Source: SIG459 sp045532145 (GTDB lineage: Bacteria > Bacillota > Clostridia > Oscillospirales > Oscillospiraceae). Taken from it: 17,499 bases of DNA. The notes below the pieces were generated by a model that searched no databases, had not been told where the DNA came from, and was given only the letters and a program-made list of their open reading frames with translations. Location: the NCBI GenBank assembly GCA_045532145.1, contig JAZSFJ010000064.1:1-17499 (forward strand), given 5' to 3'. Positions within the stretch are counted from its first letter, which is position 1, and every line of letters begins with the position of its first letter. This document shows, one piece after another, positions 1-6,113 of the stretch. A program made the translations under genes and the position numbers.

Positions 1-1
1 C

Positions 2-61
2 GCACCTTCCCCCGTAGAGGAAACTCCCGCGCCCCCTGTGGAGGAGCCTCCCGCCGAATAA
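2..61 (+). CDS. C-terminal end of an unknown protein (partial)
   Basis: Only the last 19 codons are in the window. They end in TAA at 59-61 and read as a Pro/Glu-rich tail (APSPVEETPAPPVEEPPAE). Such acidic, proline-rich tails are common at the disordered ends of secreted or cell-envelope proteins, but nothing here identifies the family. The frame was chosen because it is open from the window edge, has repeated PVEE/PPAE units and ends just before an intergenic region that holds a repeat and the metG promoter. It could be a chance open frame. The upstream sequence is not available. Confidence 0.45.
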   Translation, partial: APSPVEETPAPPVEEPPAE

Positions 62-122
62 GGACTTCACACCGGAAAAGCTCCGCGGCGGGCTTTCGCA
101 GCTTTGCCCAAATCCGAGAACT

Positions 123-148
123 GTAGGGGCGATTCACGAATCGCCCGC
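123..148 (+). repeat. GTAGGG-type palindromic repeat (short form)
   Basis: The copy starts with GTAGGG and has perfect 9-bp arms, GGGCGATTC at 127-135 and GAATCGCCC at 138-146, with a 2-nt loop. It lacks the CGGCGAATGCGCAGC box found about 57 nt downstream in the longer copies elsewhere in the window. It lies 20 bp upstream of the metG -35 box. No T-tract follows, so it is not a standard intrinsic terminator. Confidence 0.75.
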
Positions 149-167
149 AGAGGAAGTTTGCCCTGCC

Positions 168-196
168 TTGACAATGTTTCCCTCCGATGATATACT
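168..196 (+). promoter_or_regulatory. Sigma-A promoter of metG
   Basis: A perfect -35 box TTGACA (168-173), a 17-bp spacer and a -10 box TATACT (191-196) precede metG. The predicted transcript starts near 203, leaving a leader of only about 58 nt before the ATG. That is too short for a T-box or SAM riboswitch, so expression looks constitutive from this promoter. Confidence 0.85.
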
Positions 197-260
197 TTTT
201 GAATTCTCAGGTTTTTGGAATAATTTATTTGTAATATACATTTTTGAGGGTGAAAACAAA

Positions 261-2225
261 ATGGAAAACAAGAAATTCTATATTACCACGCCTATCTATT
301 ACCCCAGCGACAAGCTGCATATAGGCCACACCTACTGCACCGTGGCTACCGACGCCATTGCCCGCTATAAGCGTCTCACCGGCTGCGAGGTCATGTTCCT
401 CACCGGTACCGACGAGCATGGCCAGAAGATAGAGGACAAGGCCACCGAGGCCGGCGTAACTCCCCAGCAGTTTGTTGACAACATCGTTCTGGGTGAGAGA
501 GGCGTAAAGGATCTCTGGAAGCTGATGAACATCTCCAACGACCGCTTCATCCGCACCACCGACGATTACCATGTTGCCGCAATTCAGAAGATTTTCAAGA
601 AGATGTACGAAAACGGCGACATCTATAAAGGCAAGTATACCGGCAAGTACTGCAAGCCCTGCGAGAGCTTCTGGACCGAGAGCCAGCTGGTTGACGGCAA
701 GTGCCCCGACTGTGGCCGCGAGGTGCAGGACGCCGAGGAGGAGGCATACTTCTTCCGGCTCAGTAAGTACGCAGACCGCATTCAGGACCTTCTGGAAAAC
801 ACCGATTTCCTGGAGCCCCGCAGCCGCGTAAACGAGATGGTGAATAACTTCATCAAGCCCGGTCTTGAGGACCTCTGCGTATCCCGCACCTCCTTTACCT
901 GGGGTGTGCCTGTGGACTTTGACCCCGGCCACGTTGTATATGTGTGGATAGATGCTCTTTCTAACTACATCACCGCTCTGGGCTACGAGAACGATAAGTA
1001 TGAGGACTACAAGGCTTTCTGGCCTGCCGATGTCCACATTGTGGGCAAGGAGATAGTCCGCTTCCATTCCATCATCTGGCCCGCAATGCTCATGAGCCTC
1101 GGCGGGCCTCTGCCCAAGAAGGTCTACGGCCACGGCTGGCTGCTTCTGGACGGCGGCAAGATGAGCAAGAGCAAGGGCAACGTTGTTGACCCCTACATCC
1201 TTGCCGAGAAGTTCGGCGTGGACGCTCTCAGATTCTTCCTGCTGCGCACCTTCCCCTTCGGCTCTGACGGCAACTTCTCCAACGAGCTGCTTATCAAGAC
1301 CATCAACACAGACCTTGCCAACGACCTTGGCAATCTGGTGAGCCGCACCACCGCCATGAACCAGAAGTATTTTGACAGCGTTCTGGGCGAGGGCGGTGAA
1401 AGCGCCGAGCTGGACGGCCAGCTGAAGGCTCTGGCCGAAGAGGTCATCGTAAACTACGAAAAGCATATGGAGAGCTACCAGCTCCACAACGCTCTTTCCG
1501 AGGTCTTCCGCCTTGTGGGCCGCGCCAACAAGTATATTGACGAGACTGCACCCTGGATCCTTGCCAAGAGCGATGAGACCAAGGCCCGCCTTCTCACCGT
1601 TATGAAGAATCTCTGCGAGTGCATCCGCATTTCCGCTATCCTTGTCAGCCCCTTCATGCCCGAGTCCTACGCAGCCATCCTTGAGCAGCTTGGCGTTCCC
1701 GAGTCTGCCCGCGGCTGGGATGCAAAGTGTTACTGCGCTGACAGCGAGGCAGTGTGGCACACCTCCACCGCTGCGCCCCTCTTCCCCCGTATCGACGTGG
1801 ACAAGGCCCTTGCTGAGCTTGAGGAGGCCGCCGAGGCTGCCCGCAAGGCAGCTATGCCCGCCCTTGAGGTGGAGCCTTTCTCCGGGGAAAATGTGGACTT
1901 CGATACCTTCTGCAAGAGCGACTTCCGTGTTGTGAAGGTCATAAACTGCGAACCTGTCAAGAAGAGCGAAAAGCTCCTGAAGTTCACCCTTGATGACGGC
2001 AGCGGCACTCCCCGCCAGATCCTCAGCGGCATAGCCAAGTTCTATAAGCCCGAGGAGCTTATCGGCAAGACTCTGGTTGCCATCATCAACCTGCCTCCCA
2101 GAAAGATGATGGGCCAGGCATCCTGCGGTATGCTCATCTCCGCCGTTCACACCGAGCGCGGCGAGGAAAAGCTGAACCTTCTCATGCTGGATGACGCCAT
2201 CCCCGCAGGCGCAAAGCTCTGCTGA
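261..2225 (+). CDS. metG: Methionyl-tRNA synthetase
   Basis: Charges tRNA-Met with methionine in the cytoplasm, for both initiation and elongation. The 654-residue product is a class I synthetase. It has the HIGH signature at residues 20-23, a four-cysteine zinc knuckle (C131, C134, C148, C151) in the connective peptide, and the KMSKS loop at 300-304. The anticodon-binding helical domain follows. The last ~105 residues form a Trbp111/EMAPII-type tRNA-binding OB fold (FRVVKV start, then the GKTLVAIINL stretch), as in dimeric bacterial MetRS. The ATG at 261 is chosen because it follows GAGGGTG (246-252) and matches the family N-terminus. The frame is open further upstream to a TTG at 168, but that TTG is the -35 box. 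The gene is monocistronic between its own promoter and terminator. Confidence 0.98.
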   Translation: MENKKFYITTPIYYPSDKLHIGHTYCTVATDAIARYKRLTGCEVMFLTGTDEHGQKIEDKATEAGVTPQQFVDNIVLGERGVKDLWKLMNISNDRFIRTTDDYHVAAIQKIFKKMYENGDIYKGKYTGKYCKPCESFWTESQLVDGKCPDCGREVQDAEEEAYFFRLSKYADRIQDLLENTDFLEPRSRVNEMVNNFIKPGLEDLCVSRTSFTWGVPVDFDPGHVVYVWIDALSNYITALGYENDKYEDYKAFWPADVHIVGKEIVRFHSIIWPAMLMSLGGPLPKKVYGHGWLLLDGGKMSKSKGNVVDPYILAEKFGVDALRFFLLRTFPFGSDGNFSNELLIKTINTDLANDLGNLVSRTTAMNQKYFDSVLGEGGESAELDGQLKALAEEVIVNYEKHMESYQLHNALSEVFRLVGRANKYIDETAPWILAKSDETKARLLTVMKNLCECIRISAILVSPFMPESYAAILEQLGVPESARGWDAKCYCADSEAVWHTSTAAPLFPRIDVDKALAELEEAAEAARKAAMPALEVEPFSGENVDFDTFCKSDFRVVKVINCEPVKKSEKLLKFTLDDGSGTPRQILSGIAKFYKPEELIGKTLVAIINLPPRKMMGQASCGMLISAVHTERGEEKLNLLMLDDAIPAGAKLC

Positions 2226-2239
2226 GAAAATCCAATATC

Positions 2240-2270
2240 AAAGCCCACGGGACTATCCCGTGGGCTTTTT
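2240..2270 (+). terminator. Rho-independent terminator of metG (copy 1 of a duplicated hairpin)
   Basis: The hairpin has arms AAGCCCACGGGA and TCCCGTGGGCTT, a 3-nt loop (cta) and a following T-tract, 15 nt after the metG stop. The 28 nt at 2240-2267 recur exactly at 2653-2680. Confidence 0.95.
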
Positions 2271-2305
2271 GAACCATTTAGGCTAAAAAAGCAAGGAGTT
2301 AAACG

Positions 2306-2329
2306 TGCAGGGGGCCCTTCGCCCCCTAC
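2306..2329 (-). repeat. GTAGGG-type palindromic repeat, minus orientation
   Basis: Read on the minus strand it begins GTAGGGGGC, has a short GAAGG loop region and closes with GCCCCCTG. This gives the same GTAGGG-plus-hairpin layout as the other copies but with a different GC-rich core. No downstream CGGCGAATGCGCAGC box is present. Confidence 0.6.
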
Positions 2330-2434
2330 ACACGCCCCCGCTGCTCAGTTACGCAACTCTGCGGCACAGCTTTTTGACGTGATAAAAAGTTCATGGCAGG
2401 TTAATGGTTTTCTCGAAATGATATTTTCGGCTTT

Positions 2435-2463
2435 GTAGGGACCGGCGTCCTCGACGGTCCGGC
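2435..2463 (+). repeat. GTAGGG-type repeat, ACCGGCGTCC subfamily
   Basis: GTAGGG at 2435-2440 is followed by GGACCG/CGGTCC-type arms and a GGC end. Near-identical cores occur at 5967 (plus), 6180 (minus) and 17397 (plus). No box is present at the usual +57 position here; the copy runs into a second element starting at 2524, so it looks truncated or nested. Confidence 0.8.
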
Positions 2464-2523
2464 AGCGCAAGCCGCGATCGGCTCCAGACTTGGGCTAATA
2501 CGCTCACGATTCGCTATTTGGTC

Positions 2524-2577
2524 GTAGGGGCGGCAGACATAGCCGTTATTCAATAAAACTTCGGCGAATTCGCAGCC
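2524..2577 (+). repeat. Degenerate GTAGGG repeat plus CGGCGAAT box
   Basis: GTAGGG occurs at 2524-2529 within a weak CGGC-agacata-GCCG hairpin. The box CGGCGAATTCGCAGCC follows at 2562-2577. The hairpin-to-box distance is 38 nt instead of the 56-58 nt of the other complete copies, so this unit is probably deleted internally. Confidence 0.6.
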
Positions 2578-2583
2578 GCTCAG

Positions 2584-2607
2584 CGGACGAGCGATGCTCG
2601 CCCCTAC
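2584..2607 (-). repeat. GTAGGG-type repeat, GCGAGCATCGCTCG subfamily, minus orientation
   Basis: On the minus strand it reads GTAGGG, the dyad GCGAGC-at-GCTCG, then TCCG. A copy with the same core lies on the plus strand at 6056-6080. It faces the element at 2524, so the block begins with GTAGGG and ends with CCCTAC. Confidence 0.8.
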
Positions 2608-2652
2608 GATTGGAAATAGGGCGCTTACAGCAAAACACATCTTTGATGCTTT

Positions 2653-2686
2653 AAAGCCCACGGGACTATCCCGTGGGCTTCTTTTT
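2653..2686 (+). terminator. Rho-independent terminator, second copy of the metG hairpin
   Basis: The same 28 nt as at 2240-2267 form the hairpin (arms AAGCCCACGGGA and TCCCGTGGGCTT), followed by CTTTTT. No gene lies between the two copies, so this one has no gene of its own to terminate. It may insulate the yabP operon from upstream transcription. Confidence 0.88.
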
Positions 2687-2740
2687 GTTCCAATAGGCGC
2701 ATATCATCATATATGAATCTTAACTTATGGAGGAACAAAT

Positions 2741-3025
2741 ATGGCCTATGAAGAGCGCAGAATGAATCAGACAAAGCCCCATTCCATCAGCCTTGAGGAC
2801 AGAAAGAGCCTTTCTGTCAGCGGAGTGGAGCGGGTGGACAGCTTTGACGAGCGGGAAATAGTGATGCTCACCCAAGGGGGCAGCCTTATAATCCGGGGCA
2901 GCGATATGCATATGGGCAAGCTGGACCTGACGGCAGGGGAGGCAACGGTGACAGGGCTTATAAGCGAGCTATGCTATGAGGAAGTGGCCCCCTCCGGCAG
3001 CCTCTGGGCCAGGATATTCCACTGA
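2741..3025 (+). CDS. yabP: Sporulation protein YabP
   Basis: A 94-residue YabP/YqfC-type protein. In Bacillus subtilis YabP is made in the mother cell and is needed, with YabQ, for normal spore cortex formation. The typical family pattern is visible: an N-terminal HSISLEDRK stretch, a central VSGVERVDSFDEREIVM core, a LIIRGSDMHMGKLDL stretch and a final GLISELCYEE. The start follows GGAGG at 2729-2733. The gene sits directly upstream of yabQ (4-nt gap), then divIC and a yabR-like gene, the same order as in Bacillus, which supports the call more than the sequence alone would. A sigma-E-type promoter was looked for in 2681-2728 but none could be assigned with confidence. Confidence 0.9.
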   Translation: MAYEERRMNQTKPHSISLEDRKSLSVSGVERVDSFDEREIVMLTQGGSLIIRGSDMHMGKLDLTAGEATVTGLISELCYEEVAPSGSLWARIFH

Positions 3026-3029
3026 GAGC

Positions 3030-3593
3030 TTGGAGACGGGGATACTGACTCAGGCCACGGAAATAGCCGCATCTTTGGCGCTGGGCGTGCTGCTGGGCTT
3101 TGTCTACGATATTCTCCGGGTGCCAAGACATCTGGCAGGGGCGGCAGGCTTTCTTTTTGACATCCTCTTCTGCCTTGTTCTTGGAGGGGGACTTTTCGTG
3201 CTTGGTATGGCCTGCGGGGGAGTGCTGCGCTTCTATATGCCCTTTGCCGCGGCTCTGGGAGCGGGGATATATTGGATGGTATTCGGCAGGTGGCTGAGCC
3301 CTTTGCTGGGGAAGGTGGAGAGATATGGAGCAAAAGGAATGGGAAGACTGAAAAATCTCGCAAAAAAATTGCTCAAAAAATTAAAAAATATCTTTTCAAT
3401 CTGCAAAAAAAGGTTTAGAATGGTTGGGTATACTAAAGATGGTAGACTGGGAGAGGGTATGAGCAAATCCGGGGCGCGAAGAGCGCGGCGGAAAGGCGAG
3501 GACCATGAAATTTCCCAAGACGGGCATACTTGTGAAGCTTATTATCCCGGCCCTTCTGATATATGCTCTTTTTATGCTGGCGGACGCCGGTGA
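3030..3593 (+). CDS. yabQ: Spore cortex membrane protein YabQ
   Basis: An integral membrane protein of the sporulation pathway, needed with YabP for cortex assembly. I choose TTG at 3030, giving 187 residues with an N-terminus (METGILTQ) that lines up by eye with the Bacillus protein. An in-frame ATG at 2976 would overlap yabP by 50 nt and add an unlikely proline-rich leader. Hydrophobic stretches occupy about residues 9-28 and 40-84, with the family-like GFVYDILRV and FLFDILFCLVL segments. A strongly basic, lysine-rich region follows at about 100-130. The coding sequence runs 89 nt into divIC in another frame. It also contains several A6-A7 runs (3361-3413) where slippage or sequencing error could change the C-terminus. 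The last ~35 residues should therefore be treated as uncertain. Confidence 0.82.
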   Translation: METGILTQATEIAASLALGVLLGFVYDILRVPRHLAGAAGFLFDILFCLVLGGGLFVLGMACGGVLRFYMPFAAALGAGIYWMVFGRWLSPLLGKVERYGAKGMGRLKNLAKKLLKKLKNIFSICKKRFRMVGYTKDGRLGEGMSKSGARRARRKGEDHEISQDGHTCEAYYPGPSDICSFYAGGRR

Positions 3594-3786
3594 TAAAAGG
3601 GTGGAGGGGGAGGCTGCGCTGGATGAGCTTCGCCGGCAGGCGGAGAGTATCCGCCGGGAGAACGAGCAGTTGCAGCTGGAGATTGATGCTTCCGGCATGG
3701 ACGAGGTAATAGCCTCAGTGGCAAGGGAGCGCTTCGGCCTTGTGCTGCCCGATGAAAAAGTGTTTTACGATCCCTCCGCCGACTAG
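3505..3786 (+). CDS. divIC: Septum formation initiator / cell division protein DivIC (FtsB-like)
   Basis: A 93-residue bitopic membrane protein of the divisome. In Bacillus DivIC pairs with FtsL and DivIB at the septum. A short basic N-terminus is followed by one membrane span (about residues 8-25, LVKLIIPALLIYALFML). A coiled-coil region (about 33-62, with the LRRQAESIRRENEQLQLEI pattern) comes next, then the characteristic short C-terminal motif ARERFGLVLPDEKVFYD. The length is normal for the family. The ATG at 3505 follows AAGGCGAGG (3493-3501) and lies inside the yabQ 3' end, suggesting translational coupling. The position between yabQ and yabR matches the Bacillus order. Confidence 0.92.
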   Translation: MKFPKTGILVKLIIPALLIYALFMLADAGDKRVEGEAALDELRRQAESIRRENEQLQLEIDASGMDEVIASVARERFGLVLPDEKVFYDPSAD

Positions 3787-3837
3787 ACTTCGGCGGGGGA
3801 AACGAAAGATAAATCTATAATAACTGAGAGGAAACAC

Positions 3838-4326
3838 ATGCAGCAGTTGGAAGTGGGAATGATACTGGAAGGCAAGGTCACCGGAATCACCAAGTTCGGA
3901 GCCTTTGTGGCACTGCCCGGCGGCAAGAGCGGGCTTGTACATATCTCCGAGGTGGCAAACGCCTATGTCAGCGACATTAACGAGCACCTGAGCAACGGTC
4001 AGGAAGTAAAGGTAAAAATAATAGCCATCAGCCCCGAAGGAAAGATAAACCTTTCCATCAAGAAGGCTGTGGATAATCCCCCTGCGGAGAGCCGTCCCCA
4101 GCGCCGCAGCGAGGACAGGCCCCGCCCTGCCCAGAGTCCCAGACCGGCAGCTCCCCGTCCCCAGCCCAGCAGCTATCCCCCCCGGGAGGTATACCAGCCC
4201 CAGAAGTCCGCGGACCAGAATTTTGAGGACAAGCTGAAGCAGTTCATGCAGGATTCCGACAGCCGCATGTCCGGCAACAAGCTTTATGACCACCCCCGCA
4301 AAAGCTCCCGCAGAAGAAGAGACTGA
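3838..4326 (+). CDS. yabR: S1 RNA-binding domain protein (YabR-like)
   Basis: A 162-residue cytoplasmic protein with one S1 OB-fold at residues 5-77 (GMILEGKVTGITKFGAFV, then GLVHISEV and VKVKIIAI). A long low-complexity tail rich in Pro, Arg, Ser and Gln follows (about 80-128), and the C-terminus is basic (KSSRRRRD). Single-S1 proteins of this type (YabR, general stress protein 13) bind RNA or associate with ribosomes; the exact role is not settled. The start follows GAGAGG at 3826-3831. The gene lies 51 nt after divIC, matching the divIC-yabR order of Bacillus. The tail is longer than in Bacillus YabR and probably disordered. Confidence 0.88.
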   Translation: MQQLEVGMILEGKVTGITKFGAFVALPGGKSGLVHISEVANAYVSDINEHLSNGQEVKVKIIAISPEGKINLSIKKAVDNPPAESRPQRRSEDRPRPAQSPRPAAPRPQPSSYPPREVYQPQKSADQNFEDKLKQFMQDSDSRMSGNKLYDHPRKSSRRRRD

Positions 4327-4369
4327 GAGACAAGTGCTGTCATATAAAGAAGATTGAGGAGAAATTGTT

Positions 4370-4951
4370 ATGAAAATAATCGATATTACCCGTACTCTTC
4401 AGGATGCTCCCGTTTATTACAAGGACGAGCCCGCCTGCTTTGAGCTCGTGGAGAGCATGGAAAAGGGCGATGACTGCAACGCAAGCCGCATCACCGCCGG
4501 CGTCCATCTGGGCACCCATGCCGATGCTTTCAGCCACTATATGCCCGAGGGAGCCACCATTGACCAGATGCCCCTTGAGAACTACTGCGGCAAGTGCCGT
4601 GTGCTCACCGTTCCCTCCGACACCCTTGTGAAGCTCAGCGACATAAAGGGCCGTCTGGCAGGCTCTGAGCGCCTCATCCTCCGCACCGGCGGTACCAGCT
4701 TCCTCTGCGAGCAGGCTGCTGAGTATATTGCCGCCTGCGGCATAAAGGCCCTCCTTACCGACGCTGTCAGCGTTGCTCCCGACGATAATGAGAAGAACAT
4801 ACACCAGCTCCTTATGGACGGCGAAGTGGCCATTATCGAGAACGTATGCCTTGACGGCGTAGAGGACGGCGATTATCTTCTGTTCGCTTTCCCTGTGAAG
4901 TACGGCGGCTGCGACGGCGCTCCTGTGAGAGCTGTTCTCATAGGTGAATAA
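4370..4951 (+). CDS. Cyclase family protein (kynurenine formamidase-like hydrolase)
   Basis: A 193-residue member of the metal-dependent cyclase/KynB family. The signature HxGTHxDxxxH is complete: H46, G48, T49, H50, D52, H56 within VHLGTHADAFSHYM. In this family these residues coordinate a divalent metal that activates water. Known members hydrolyse N-formylkynurenine or act on other amides and cyclic substrates, and the sequence does not reveal the substrate. No tryptophan-degradation genes are nearby. The ATG follows GAGGAG (4356-4361). The gene starts 43 nt after yabR with no obvious promoter or terminator between, so it may be read from the upstream operon, though its function is unrelated. 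Confidence 0.85.
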   Translation: MKIIDITRTLQDAPVYYKDEPACFELVESMEKGDDCNASRITAGVHLGTHADAFSHYMPEGATIDQMPLENYCGKCRVLTVPSDTLVKLSDIKGRLAGSERLILRTGGTSFLCEQAAEYIAACGIKALLTDAVSVAPDDNEKNIHQLLMDGEVAIIENVCLDGVEDGDYLLFAFPVKYGGCDGAPVRAVLIGE

Positions 4952-5005
4952 GGGCAAATTTGCCTGCTATCAGCATATTTTATAATCTTTCGGCCAGCCC
5001 TTCCC

Positions 5006-5034
5006 TTGACAATCTTTGGCCGGGGGACTAAAAT
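5006..5034 (+). promoter_or_regulatory. Sigma-A promoter of the SDR gene with flanking inverted repeat
   Basis: TTGACA (5006-5011), a 17-bp spacer and TAAAAT (5029-5034) form a near-consensus promoter. The leader is about 35 nt and carries AAGGAG at 5061-5066. CGGCCA (4991-4996) and TGGCCG (5017-5022) form an inverted repeat around the -35 box and could be an operator. Confidence 0.8.
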
Positions 5035-5076
5035 AGACAAGGTTAAACAAATTTAATTCAAAGGAGACATATCATT

Positions 5077-5883
5077 ATGGATTTCAGCAAGCTTTTTGAC
5101 CTCACCGGTAAGAACGCAATGATCATCGGCGGCGCAGGCGGCCTCGGCAAGCTCGTCGCTCAGGGTCTCGCTGAGTGCGGCGCTAACGTTGCTATCGCTT
5201 CCCGCACCGAGAGCAAGCTCCAGGCAGCTTGCGAAGAGCTGAAGGCTCTCACCGGCAAGGAGTTCAAGTACTATGTCTGCGACGCCAACGACGAAGAAGT
5301 TGTTGCTGCTGTTGCCGCAAAGTCCAACGAAGAGATGGGCCACATCGACATCCTCATCAACTCCCAGGGCACCAACGTCAAGAAGCCCCTTTTCGACTTC
5401 CCCGTATCCGAGTTCAACAAGGTTCTGCAGGACGACATCACTTCTCTCATGATCACCTGCAAGCACTTCGGCAAGTACATGGCTGAGCGCAAGTACGGCA
5501 AGATCGTCAACGTTACCTCCGTCCGCGGCAAGATCGCTACCAAGGGCCCCGGCAACGCTGCATACTGCGCTTCCAAGGGTGCTGTTGACATGCTCACCAA
5601 GCAGCTGGCTTCCGAGCTCGGCCCCTACGGCATCACCGTCAACGCTTTCGGTCCCAACATCATGAAGACCCCCATGATGACCAAGATCTTCGAGATGCGC
5701 GCTGCTGAAGCCGGCGTCACCGTCGAGAAGTATCTGGAGATGCAGGGTGCAGGTCTGCCCATGCGCCGCATGAGCGATCCCGACGACTGCGTCGGCACCG
5801 CACTGTTCCTCTCCGCTCCCGCTTCCGACTTCCTCACCGGCAACATCCTCTATCCCGACGGCGGTCTCACTGCTATTGGCTAA
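5077..5883 (+). CDS. Short-chain dehydrogenase/reductase (classical SDR)
   Basis: A 268-residue NAD(P)-dependent oxidoreductase with a Rossmann fold. The glycine-rich nucleotide-binding loop is at 18-24 (GGAGGLG). The catalytic Ser148 (VNVTS) and the YxxxK pair Tyr163/Lys167 (AYCASK) are present. Two usual sites differ. The NNAG motif is NSQG, and the catalytic-tetrad Asn, normally in a VNL context, aligns by eye with Asp120 (QDDIT). Overall it resembles the gluconate 5-dehydrogenase/2-deoxygluconate dehydrogenase branch, but the substrate is not determined. Strong promoter, good ribosome site, heavily biased codons (Lys AAG, Leu CTC, Val GTC) and its own terminator suggest a highly expressed single-gene unit. 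Codon bias is stronger than in the neighbouring methyltransferase. Confidence 0.9.
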   Translation: MDFSKLFDLTGKNAMIIGGAGGLGKLVAQGLAECGANVAIASRTESKLQAACEELKALTGKEFKYYVCDANDEEVVAAVAAKSNEEMGHIDILINSQGTNVKKPLFDFPVSEFNKVLQDDITSLMITCKHFGKYMAERKYGKIVNVTSVRGKIATKGPGNAAYCASKGAVDMLTKQLASELGPYGITVNAFGPNIMKTPMMTKIFEMRAAEAGVTVEKYLEMQGAGLPMRRMSDPDDCVGTALFLSAPASDFLTGNILYPDGGLTAIG

Positions 5884-5904
5884 GAGATAGTTTCCAAGTA
5901 CATA

Positions 5905-5934
5905 AAAAGGCGATGGTGAAAACCATCGCCTTTT
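5905..5934 (+). terminator. Rho-independent terminator of the SDR gene
   Basis: Perfect 13-bp arms, AAAAGGCGATGGT (5905-5917) and ACCATCGCCTTTT (5922-5934), flank a GAAA tetraloop. The hairpin lies 21 nt after the stop codon. Confidence 0.95.
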
Positions 5935-5966
5935 ACTCATCTTGCGGATGTTAGATTCGCGCTTTC

Positions 5967-6040
5967 GTAGGGACCGGCCTCCTGGACGGTCCGGCGGCAG
6001 ATGCTCACACCCCGAAAAGGTTCTCGGCGAATGCGCAGCC
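5967..6040 (+). repeat. Complete GTAGGG hairpin + CGGCGAATGCGCAGC element
   Basis: GTAGGG at 5967 begins a hairpin with GGACCG/CGGTCC-type arms ending in CCGGCGGC (to 5998). The box CGGCGAATGCGCAGCC lies at 6025-6040, 58 nt from the GTAGGG start. The sequence between (5999-6024) is not conserved with other copies. Confidence 0.82.
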
Positions 6041-6055
6041 ACCCGGTTTTTCGTC

Positions 6056-6080
6056 GTAGGGGCGAGCATCGCTCGTCCGC
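6056..6080 (+). repeat. GTAGGG-type repeat, GCGAGCATCGCTCG subfamily
   Basis: GTAGGG, then the dyad GCGAGC-at-CGCTCG and TCCGC. The core is the same as the minus-strand copy at 2584-2607. No box follows at +57 on the plus strand. Confidence 0.78.
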
Positions 6081-6113
6081 TGCTGGCTACGCTTATTAAC
6101 CAAGGTATGAGTG

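Larger units (their letters stand above)
2268..2652. other. Gene-free block of palindromic repeats between two identical terminators
   Basis: No gene can be supported here. The block holds several GTAGGG-type palindromes in both orientations, listed separately: minus at 2306-2329, plus at 2435-2463, plus at 2524-2577 and minus at 2584-2607. Sequence at 2331-2434 and 2464-2520 shows no recognisable feature. An 86-codon open frame on the minus strand is made largely of repeat sequence and is not believed to be a gene. Confidence 0.75.

Noticed and set aside
168..260. TTG at 168 as the metG start
   Set aside because: This TTG is the first part of the -35 box. The added residues are not family-like, while the ATG at 261 has a good ribosome site and normal N-terminus.
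225..2150. A 641-codon open frame on the minus strand opposite metG
   Set aside because: It is antisense to a gene with every MetRS motif. The translation is low-complexity Leu/Gly/Ala/Val-rich without domains, as expected from GC-rich codon bias on the other strand.
2435..2607. CRISPR or tandem array
   Set aside because: Repeats are in mixed orientation, unevenly spaced, differ in core sequence and have no uniform spacers or cas genes.
2401..2661. 86-codon minus-strand frame as a small protein gene
   Set aside because: It is composed largely of GTAGGG repeat sequence (VGASIARPL, GPSRTPVPTK) and lacks a ribosome site.
4953..4964. Perfect palindrome GGCAAATTTGCC just after the cyclase-family gene, considered as a terminator
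   Set aside because: Six-bp arms with no loop or T-tract make a poor terminator. It could be an operator but nothing supports that.
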